From assembly GCA_937859895.1 (NCBI GenBank), contig CALMAV010000604.1, positions 3,004 to 9,091 on the forward strand: 6,088 nucleotides of DNA. Direction: 5' to 3'. The notes beneath the pieces were generated by a model that had not been told where the DNA came from, did no database searches, and was given only the letters and a program-made list of their open reading frames with translations. Shown piece after piece: positions 1-5,552 of the stretch; position 1 is the stretch's first letter; every line of letters starts with the position of its first letter. This DNA comes from an uncultured Bryobacterales bacterium. GTDB lineage: Bacteria > Acidobacteriota > Terriglobia > Bryobacterales > Bryobacteraceae. A program made the position numbers and the translations under genes.

Positions 1-265
1 GGGTCGTGAAGATATCTTTGCCATAGACCTCGCGCATATGCTCGAGTCGGCCGTCGTAGCAGTCGCAAGCCGCAACGATTTTGGTCAAACCTGTAGCCGT
101 TGAGCTTCTGGCATCAGTCTGGCCCATACCGCCACAACCGATCAGAGCAATCTGGATTTTGTCGCTAGGATTTCGAGCTTGACCTGAACTCTGGGCTGCG
201 GCTAAAGCCGGAGCAAGTCCAGCTGCCGTTGCTGATTGAAGAAAGGAGCGGCGTGTTGCAATCAC
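1..265 (-). CDS. Gfo/Idh/MocA-family oxidoreductase with Tat signal, N-terminal part (runs off the left edge)
   Basis: Only the first 88 codons are present; the gene continues past base 1. The protein opens with a twin-arginine motif (RRSFLQ at residues 5-10), then an Ala/Leu-rich h-region and an AAA-Q type cleavage region near residue 24, so folded export by the Tat system is predicted. A Rossmann nucleotide-binding start follows: a beta strand (KIQIALIG) and the glycine loop GCGGMG near residues 42-47, then a second strand (IVAACD) ending in the acidic residue that usually contacts the cofactor ribose. Together these point to an NAD(P)-dependent Gfo/Idh/MocA-type dehydrogenase of the Tat-exported kind common in Acidobacteria and Planctomycetes, often acting on sugars. 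The substrate cannot be told from this fragment. The start is the GTG at 263-265; an in-frame stop lies five codons upstream, so no longer start exists. It begins 2 bases after the zinc-ribbon gene stops, which suggests translational coupling. Confidence 0.82.
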   Translation of the reverse strand, partial: MIATRRSFLQSATAAGLAPALAAAQSSGQARNPSDKIQIALIGCGGMGQTDARSSTATGLTKIVAACDCYDGRLEHMREVYGKDIFTT

Positions 266-267
266 CC

Positions 268-618
268 CTACTTTGTATCAGAAGAGGTGGACGGCTTGCT
301 CTCCGTCTTTGCCGTGCTTGACTCAGTCTTAGAGGATGAATCAGACTTCGCAGGAGCGTCTGATTTCGAAGCGGAATCAGAGTTACTCTCTGATTTCCCG
401 TCACCCTTCTTCTTCTCGCCATTCGCAGGCGAGTTAGATCCCTTTGCGTAGTCGGTAATGTAGAAGCCTGAACCTTTGAACTGAAGAGCCGGGGCAGAGA
501 GCACGCGTTCAACTTTGCCGCCGCACTTCTCATGAACGGTGAGCGTGGCATCCGCAAACTTCTGCCGAACATCGAAGTGTTCACCACAATCTAGACATCG
601 GTATTCGTAAAGAGGCAT
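268..618 (-). CDS. FmdB-family zinc ribbon protein with acidic low-complexity tail
   Basis: The 116-residue protein starts with the FmdB/putative regulatory protein signature MPLYEYRC, followed by a CxxC pair (residues 8 and 11), then HxxC (residues 29 and 32) in the context HEKCGG, then a conserved RVLSAPALQFKGSGFY segment. The family is a small single-domain zinc ribbon whose exact role is poorly known. In the textbook form the second ligand pair is CxxC; here its first Cys is His, which can still bind zinc. Residues from about 60 to the end are a disordered Ser/Lys/Asp/Glu/Thr-rich tail with imperfect DNA repeats (TCTGATTTC occurs at 359-367 and 389-397). I chose ATG at 616-618 because the family begins at MP; a TTG three codons upstream (625-627) is possible but less likely. 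The gene lies 26 bases after the S41 gene and 2 bases before the oxidoreductase, in an operon-like arrangement. Confidence 0.88.
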   Translation of the reverse strand: MPLYEYRCLDCGEHFDVRQKFADATLTVHEKCGGKVERVLSAPALQFKGSGFYITDYAKGSNSPANGEKKKGDGKSESNSDSASKSDAPAKSDSSSKTESSTAKTESKPSTSSDTK

Positions 619-625
619 GGTTTCC

Positions 626-645
626 AAACAGCTTTCAAGCTGCTT
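626..645 (-). promoter_or_regulatory. Small hairpin between the S41 and zinc-ribbon genes
   Basis: A perfect 14-base inverted repeat (CAGCTT/AAGCTG with two central bases) lies at 629-642. In the minus-strand RNA it can extend by a G-U and two A-U pairs to an 8-bp stem with a UGAA loop. It occupies almost all of the 26-base spacer, touches the S41 stop codon and ends 7 bases before the ATG of the zinc-ribbon gene. No long U tract follows, so it is not a convincing terminator. It might instead tune ribosome access or RNA processing between the two genes, but that is inference from position only. Confidence 0.35.
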
Positions 646-1946
646 TACTTAGGAGCTTTCTCAGGCGTAACTACCTTGGGCGCTTTGTCGGTTATCGGAT
701 GCTGGTTAGCAGCAATAGGGCCCGAGCCATCGTCACTCAGTTGCGCAACATTCGTCTTGCCAGTCACCAGGTCAATCGACTTGTTGAGCAGATTGTCATC
801 TGTTGTCTTTGGAGCGGTGCCGGGAATCGGGTTACCGTCCTGGTCTAGTTCGGGAGAGTTGTCGTTCTCGGCGAGTTGCACCGTCGGCACAACACCGGTA
901 TCCTGAATGGCTTTACCAGAAGGTGAGTAATATTTGGCAACCGATAAGATTACCGCGCCGCCATCGTCCATCTGAACGGTCCTTCGCACACTGGCATCAC
1001 CGTAGCTCCGCTCCCCCAGTACTTGCGCCCGCTTGTCATCCATCAACGCAGCTGCCGCAATCTCTGCACCCCCCGCCGTTGCTCGATTGGTAATCACAAC
1101 AAGTGGGCCCGTCCAAACTTCATCAGCGGGCTTGGCGACGAAGTCTTGCTTCGGAAATTTCTGCCCTTGCAGATAGGTGATTTCACCCTCTTTCAAAAAC
1201 AGGTTCGCGAGCGCAACACCCTGCTGCTGATCGCCGGTTGAGCAGTGCCGCAGATCAAGAATCATGTACTTAGCACCGCCCTGCTTCAACTTCTGCAATT
1301 CGGTTTTAGCCTCACCCAGATGATTACTCGCCAAGCTGGAGACGTGTAGATAACCGACATTATCCGGGAGCATCTTGCCTGTAGCTGCCGGGGTAGGTAC
1401 GTTCGCTCGAATCAGAGTGATCTTCTGAGGATCGGGATTCTTCAGCCGAAGCACTGTCAAATCGATCTTGGAATTAACATCCCCACGCAGTAGCTGCTCA
1501 GCGTACGCCAGCGGCATGTCTCGGGTAGCAACGTTATTGATGCTCTCAATCAGATCGCCGCTGCTGATGCTGGCTTTGTCAGCCGGTGAACCCGGCAGCG
1601 CATCTACCACCGCCACATAGCCGAATCGCTTGGCGAGTACCAACCCTACGCCAGCTCTTGCAGTATCCTCGCTCTTTGAAAATTGACGGTACTGATCTGC
1701 GTTCAGATAACTGGCAAACGGATCAACCGACTCCAGCAGGCCATTGATAGCGCCCAGCGTCACGCTCTTCATGTCAGGCTCTTCCACATACTCGAGCTTG
1801 ATGTGCGCCAACACCTCCTGATAAACACGCAAGTGTGCGTAGACATCATCCGGAGATACGGCGCGCCCGCTTCTGGCTCCTAGGAGTAGCAGAAGCACAA
1901 CACAGGTTGAGCTGCCTAGAATGGTCCACTTAAAACGTGAGTTCAT
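645..1946 (-). CDS. S41-family (CtpA-like) PDZ protein, predicted catalytically inactive
   Basis: The 433-residue protein has an N-terminal hydrophobic segment (about residues 7-25, signal anchor or signal peptide), the S41 N-terminal region with the VDPFASYL motif (74-81), a PDZ domain (about 97-183) and the S41 core (about 195-355) ending in the usual YYSPSGKAIQDTGVVPT block. Carboxy-terminal processing proteases act outside the cytoplasmic membrane with a Ser-Lys-Gln centre. Aligned by eye, the usual SASASE motif reads TAGGAE (290-295), putting Gly292 at the Ser. The usual GKGSVQ reads GDASVR (316-321), putting Asp317 at the Lys and Arg321 at the Gln. The NNPGG loop is also degenerate (HCSTG, 234-238). 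The fold is kept but catalysis is probably lost. The last 75 residues are a Pro/Lys/Asp-rich tail. The ATG at 1944-1946 has no Shine-Dalgarno sequence; CCUCC precedes it directly. A -10-like TATACT (1979-1984, minus strand) lies in the 61-base gap after the kinase gene, without a good -35. Confidence 0.87.
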   Translation of the reverse strand: MNSRFKWTILGSSTCVVLLLLLGARSGRAVSPDDVYAHLRVYQEVLAHIKLEYVEEPDMKSVTLGAINGLLESVDPFASYLNADQYRQFSKSEDTARAGVGLVLAKRFGYVAVVDALPGSPADKASISSGDLIESINNVATRDMPLAYAEQLLRGDVNSKIDLTVLRLKNPDPQKITLIRANVPTPAATGKMLPDNVGYLHVSSLASNHLGEAKTELQKLKQGGAKYMILDLRHCSTGDQQQGVALANLFLKEGEITYLQGQKFPKQDFVAKPADEVWTGPLVVITNRATAGGAEIAAAALMDDKRAQVLGERSYGDASVRRTVQMDDGGAVILSVAKYYSPSGKAIQDTGVVPTVQLAENDNSPELDQDGNPIPGTAPKTTDDNLLNKSIDLVTGKTNVAQLSDDGSGPIAANQHPITDKAPKVVTPEKAPK

Positions 1947-2007
1947 GGAGGTTTGGGAAAGAGGAACGAAACACTTTCAGTATATCGCCGGATTGCTGGT
2001 CACACCC

Positions 2008-5000
2008 TCAATGGTGTAGACCGATCGGCTGCAGAGATGGCTCATTGTCCTGGGTGATGATGTCAGCTTTAACGGTAAAGTGAAAGGCGCTGCCCAGTCC
2101 GGGTTGGCTTTCCACCCACAAACTGCCGCCGAGCATGGACGCAAGTTGAAACGAGATCGTCAATCCCAATCCCGTTCCGCCGTAGCGCCGCGTGGACGAC
2201 GTATCGGCTTGAGAGAAGGCTTCAAAAATGGCCTTGCGCTTATCCTCAGCGATACCGATCCCGGTGTCCGTCACAATAAAGTGGAGCACCGCGGACTCAC
2301 TGCGGATAGAATCCAAAACCACCGCTAAGGTGACCGCCCCATGGCTGGTGAACTTCAAGGCATTATCAAGAAGGTTAATCAGAACTTGGCGGATACGTGA
2401 CGAATCGCTCACCAACTGGTCAGGAATTGTCGGCTCGATATTTAAGTAGTAGCTGAGACCCTTTTGGCTGGCGCGCGCGCTGAGAGATCCAAATGCATCC
2501 TGAACAACCTGACGCAGTTGAAAGCCACTGTATTCCACCTCGAGTTTGCGAGTCTCGATCTTAGAGAAATCAAGAATGTCGTTGACAATACCCAGCAAAG
2601 AATTGGCAGAGGACTTCGCGATCTCCAGGTATTCACTTTGTTCAGCATCCAATTCAGTCGTTAGTGTGAGCTCGGTCATGCCTAAAATGCCATTGATGGG
2701 CGTCCGAAGCTCGTGACTCATATTGGTTAAGAAATCGCTCTTCGCCCGGTTTGCCGCCTCTGCTGCTTCTTTGGCGAGTAGCAAGAGCTCTTCTGTTTGG
2801 CGTCGAGTTGCTATCTCTTCTTCCAGGTGGCAGTTGGCTGCGGTTAGTTCTTTGGTTCTGTCCTGGACGCGCAGTTCCAGCTCATCACGTGACTGACGCA
2901 GCTTGCTTTCACTTTCACGGAGAGCGGCTGTGCGTTGATCCACCAACACCTTTAACTTCCGTTCTCGCACCGCCGCCTGGTTCATGCGTATTCGGTAAAC
3001 GCCGCCATACGCGCCGAAGATCGCCAACCCTACTAACACCAGGAAGATACGTGTTTGATAAAAGTGCGGCTGTAGCGTAAGCGTCGGAGAACGGTAGTTG
3101 GACGTCCATTGTCCGCTGGTGCCGGCCTGAGCCAAAAAGTGATACTCGCCATGCGGGATGTTGGTGTAGAAAGCTGTACGACGTGCCTCCGAGTACACCC
3201 AGTCCTTGTCGAAGCCTTCCAGCATGTAGCGGAACTGGAGCTTGTTCTGTAGGTGGAGGTCAGGCTGGGTAAATTGAAACTCCAGTTTTCCTGCCCCTGG
3301 AGGAATGGTCGCGGGAGAATCCACCCGGACACTTCGGTTGTTCACCGTCAAGCGCTCTAACAGCAGTTGGCCGCCAATGCGCGGCGGTTGGTCCCGAGGT
3401 TGGGTGTAAGCAAGGCCCAAAGCAGTAGGAAAGTACAGGCGCCCATCTGGCCCGACGGAAGCCGCGGGTTGAAAGCCGCCATTGCATTCACGGCTCCTCA
3501 GCCCGTCAGAGACGTCGTAAGAAACTGGGTACATCGGGGCACGAGATCCGGCTGCATAAGCATTCAACTGAGCTTTTGCTACTTTGAAGATCCCGCGATT
3601 CGACGTCATCCAGAGGAAATGAAAGCGGTCCTCCACCACTGCACTGATTGCCCCATCGAATAAACCGCTTTCTCTGCCAAAAGCAACGGCCCGTCCTTTG
3701 CTGAAACGGTTTAGGCCCTTCATCGTCGCGACCCAGAGCACATCCTCCTTGTCACGATAAAACCCCAGAATGCCCAAGCTCGACAAGCCTGCTTCGGCTC
3801 CGAAGTTGTCGAAGTGTCCTTCTCTGAAAGTGCTCAGCCCTGCAGACGTTCCGACCCATAAAGCACCGCTTCGGTCTTCTGTAATGCAATGGACGAAGTC
3901 GTCCGGAAGGCCATCGGCAACGGTGTAAGTCTTGATTACTTTTCCGTCAAAGCGGGTCAGGCCCCGGCGGGTTCCAATCCAGAGGTTGCCAGTGTCATCT
4001 GTATAGGTAGCAACAATGAACCCGCTTGGAAGCCCACTCTTTTCCGTGAGAGTGGTTGTAACCTTGTCTGCCTCAATATGGGCGAGCCCGCGCCGTGTGC
4101 CGGCCCAAATTCCGTTGTCCGACCCCTGAGTGATCGAGAGAACCAGATCGTCAGGCAAACCATCCTTCACTGTGAAAAGCCTGGTCGAAGCATCGGTTCG
4201 TCTCATCAATCCGTGCTCAGAGCCGATCCACATGCGCCCTTGCCGGTCGTGAAAAACGGGCAGAATCGTATCGGCAGCCAGTCCGTCCTTTGTGGTCAGG
4301 GTGTTGAATGCCCCCTGCCTTAGGCTCAGCAGCCCGCGTCCTCCAGTGCCCATCCACAACGTTCCTTGTTTGTCTTCGAAAAGGCTTCCAATGTCGCTGT
4401 TCGCTAGTGGTGCCTCATTGTTCGCGGACGCAAACTTGCCTTCTGCATATCGGGTCAGTCCCTTGCCGCTGGTCCCGATCCAAATGCTACCCGCACTGTC
4501 TTCGGCCAACGCTGAGATTTCATTGCCGCTCAGCCCATCCTTCGTGGTGTAGTGCCGAACGGTGCCGGAAGCGATTCGATAAAGGCCAGTTGCGGTACCG
4601 GCCCACATGGCGCCCGTTTGGTCGAACAGAAAGCTCCTCAGGTCACTTCGGGCTAAGCCATCTGGTGTGTCCGGTTGCGAGAAGTGCCCTCCTGCGTAGA
4701 CGTTCAGTCCCTTCTGGGTCAATATCCAGAGAGATCCATCGTCCTTCTCATGAACGGCCACAATCACGTTATCGGCCAGACCGTCCTCAGGACCGAACCG
4801 GCGGATAACGCCACCTGGCATGACCTGCAATAAGCCTGAACCATCGGTGCCCACCCAGATGGCACCTGTCCGGCTCTCGCATAATACGCTCACCGAAAGT
4901 GATTGCAGATCCGCAGGCGCTGCGAACGAGGTGAGCTTGCCTTGTCGGTACTGGGATAGTCCGCCACTCCCTGTGCCGATCCAAAGGGTGCCCTGGCGGT

Positions 5001-5319
5001 CAACCAGAAGAGAGCGGACCAGATTTGACCTCAGAGGCGAATTGGCCGAGTCGAAGTTGACAAATCGTACTCCGTCAAAGCGGGCTAGTCCTTCCTCCGT
5101 TCCAAGCCAGAGATAGCCGTCTGCTGTCTGGGCAATAGAGAGTACCGAATTCTGAGGTAACCCCTGCTCCGCCTGCCAGTTCTGAAGAATGAATTGATGC
5201 AGAGGTATCGACGGGTTGAGCCCAGCGGCGCAAACTGTCGGAAATGATAAAAGAACAAAACGACAAAAGTCGAAAAGAATCGCAATTCTTTGAGATTTGT
5301 CCTTTCTAATTCCGACCAT
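2008..5319 (-). CDS. Two-component sensor histidine kinase with twin Reg_prop propellers and Y_Y_Y domain
   Basis: The 1103-residue membrane sensor kinase starts with a basic N-terminus and hydrophobic segment (about 10-32), probably a signal peptide. Fourteen Reg_prop repeats of the form LWxGTxxGLxR run from residue 68 to 642 at roughly 42-residue spacing, enough for two seven-bladed beta propellers; the last carries the conserved ECNGGFQPAA lead-in. A Y_Y_Y immunoglobulin-like domain (about 675-750), one membrane helix (about 757-775) and a coiled coil (about 781-860) follow. The HisKA domain has phospho-acceptor His869 in SHELRTP. The HATPase has N box (Asn986), G1 (DTGIG, 1018-1022), F box (FEAF, 1032-1035) and G2 (GGTGLGL, 1047-1053), so it should be active. 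The protein ends about 20 residues after the ATPase with no receiver or DNA-binding domain, unlike full hybrid systems of this class, so a separate response regulator is needed. The ligand is unknown. The ATG at 5317-5319 has only a weak AGAGA upstream. Confidence 0.93.
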   Translation of the reverse strand: MVGIRKDKSQRIAILFDFCRFVLLSFPTVCAAGLNPSIPLHQFILQNWQAEQGLPQNSVLSIAQTADGYLWLGTEEGLARFDGVRFVNFDSANSPLRSNLVRSLLVDRQGTLWIGTGSGGLSQYRQGKLTSFAAPADLQSLSVSVLCESRTGAIWVGTDGSGLLQVMPGGVIRRFGPEDGLADNVIVAVHEKDDGSLWILTQKGLNVYAGGHFSQPDTPDGLARSDLRSFLFDQTGAMWAGTATGLYRIASGTVRHYTTKDGLSGNEISALAEDSAGSIWIGTSGKGLTRYAEGKFASANNEAPLANSDIGSLFEDKQGTLWMGTGGRGLLSLRQGAFNTLTTKDGLAADTILPVFHDRQGRMWIGSEHGLMRRTDASTRLFTVKDGLPDDLVLSITQGSDNGIWAGTRRGLAHIEADKVTTTLTEKSGLPSGFIVATYTDDTGNLWIGTRRGLTRFDGKVIKTYTVADGLPDDFVHCITEDRSGALWVGTSAGLSTFREGHFDNFGAEAGLSSLGILGFYRDKEDVLWVATMKGLNRFSKGRAVAFGRESGLFDGAISAVVEDRFHFLWMTSNRGIFKVAKAQLNAYAAGSRAPMYPVSYDVSDGLRSRECNGGFQPAASVGPDGRLYFPTALGLAYTQPRDQPPRIGGQLLLERLTVNNRSVRVDSPATIPPGAGKLEFQFTQPDLHLQNKLQFRYMLEGFDKDWVYSEARRTAFYTNIPHGEYHFLAQAGTSGQWTSNYRSPTLTLQPHFYQTRIFLVLVGLAIFGAYGGVYRIRMNQAAVRERKLKVLVDQRTAALRESESKLRQSRDELELRVQDRTKELTAANCHLEEEIATRRQTEELLLLAKEAAEAANRAKSDFLTNMSHELRTPINGILGMTELTLTTELDAEQSEYLEIAKSSANSLLGIVNDILDFSKIETRKLEVEYSGFQLRQVVQDAFGSLSARASQKGLSYYLNIEPTIPDQLVSDSSRIRQVLINLLDNALKFTSHGAVTLAVVLDSIRSESAVLHFIVTDTGIGIAEDKRKAIFEAFSQADTSSTRRYGGTGLGLTISFQLASMLGGSLWVESQPGLGSAFHFTVKADIITQDNEPSLQPIGLHH
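3394..5118 (-). repeat. Coding repeat array: 14 Reg_prop propeller blades
   Basis: This part of the kinase gene encodes fourteen diverged copies of a roughly 42-codon unit. The core of each copy starts near residues 68, 110, 152, 195, 236, 277, 319, 361, 402, 444, 485, 526, 567 and 626. Most have Trp followed by a GT pair and a GL or GLxR turn, often with a preceding DG. Copies 4 (WILT), 12 (WVAT), 13 (WMTS) and 14 (LYFPT, with Tyr in place of Trp) depart from the core. The repeats are diverged at the DNA level and reflect protein architecture, not a mobile or tandem-array element. Confidence 0.85.
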
Positions 5320-5337
5320 ATTGTTTGTCTCTATTCA

Positions 5338-5366
5338 CTCGAATACCCACTTACTTACAATTCGAG
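5338..5366. promoter_or_regulatory. Inverted repeat CTCGAAT-N15-ATTCGAG in the kinase leader
   Basis: Two perfect 7-base arms (5338-5344 and 5360-5366) face each other with centres 22 bases apart, about two helical turns, which suits a dimeric DNA-binding protein. The site lies 19 to 47 bases upstream of the kinase ATG, so bound protein could block or modulate kinase transcription. In RNA it could also form a 7-bp hairpin with a 15-base loop. No regulator is identified; the function is inferred from symmetry and place only. Confidence 0.35.
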
Positions 5367-5448
5367 CTCGCTAAATGATCCCTCTCCCTACTAGACTAGC
5401 GGCAATATGCAGAACGATGTATAGAGAGGTAGCACAAGTCGAACATAA

Positions 5449-5463
5449 ATCTTTTGAAAAGAT
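5449..5463. promoter_or_regulatory. Inverted repeat ATCTTTT-G-AAAAGAT in the divergent spacer
   Basis: A perfect 7-base dyad around a single central base sits in the middle of the spacer between the kinase and protease genes. Its centre is 97 bases before the protease ATG and 137 bases before the kinase ATG. It contains TTGAAA (5454-5459), which resembles a plus-strand -35 box and is followed after 17 bases by TTGAAT (5477-5482), a 4-of-6 match to a -10 box. It is a candidate operator overlapping a weak protease promoter. As a terminator it would be poor, since the stem is A/T-rich with a one-base loop. Confidence 0.35.
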
Positions 5464-5469
5464 CTATTG

Positions 5470-5492
5470 TTATCGGTTGAATTGCCCGATAA
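5470..5492. promoter_or_regulatory. Inverted repeat TTATCGG-N9-CCGATAA upstream of the protease gene
   Basis: Two perfect 7-base arms (5470-5476 and 5486-5492) flank a 9-base centre. The site begins 6 bases after the ATCTTTT dyad, with centres 25 bases apart, and ends 60 bases before the protease ATG. The centre contains TTGAAT (5477-5482), which could serve as a weak -35 with AGTAAT at 5499-5504 as -10 (16-base spacer). The position suits an operator controlling the protease gene. Both the promoter reading and the operator reading are inference. Confidence 0.35.
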
Positions 5493-5542
5493 GTCGATAG
5501 TAATCCGGCACGAAACGTCAGATTTCTCAGCTGGAACAACAC

Positions 5543-5549
5543 AGGAGAG
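5543..5549 (+). promoter_or_regulatory. Shine-Dalgarno site of the S8 protease gene
   Basis: AGGAGAG ends three bases before the ATG at 5553-5555; its AGGAG core is 5 bases from the start codon. It fixes the start of the protease gene and is much stronger than the signals before the minus-strand genes in this window. Confidence 0.75.
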
Positions 5550-5552
5550 TAG

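Noticed and set aside
236..451. Plus-strand open frame opposite the zinc-ribbon tail
   Set aside because: It mirrors the low-complexity Ser/Lys/Asp coding region on the other strand and has no recognisable domain.
165..587. A 140-codon minus-strand open frame overlapping the zinc-ribbon and oxidoreductase genes
   Set aside because: It is out of frame with both clear protein families in the same stretch, and its product is an Arg/Ser-rich sequence without recognisable motifs.
626..645. Rho-independent terminator after the S41 gene
   Set aside because: The stem is short, with A-U and G-U pairs at its base, and only three U residues follow, so termination is unlikely.
3889..4808. Two long plus-strand open frames (3889-4323 and 4308-4808) opposite the kinase propeller region
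   Set aside because: They lie fully antisense to a well-supported protein repeat array, show no recognisable domain, and reflect the repeated codon pattern of the blades on the other strand.
5220..5235. Lipoprotein signal at Cys30 of the kinase
   Set aside because: The residues before the Cys (PTV) do not match a lipobox, and the kinase has a membrane helix further on that already anchors it.
5505..5525. Possible sigma-54 promoter (CCGGCACGAAACGTCA) before the protease gene
   Set aside because: The GGCACG part fits the -24 element, but the -12 position reads GTCA instead of TTGC and lacks the required GC.
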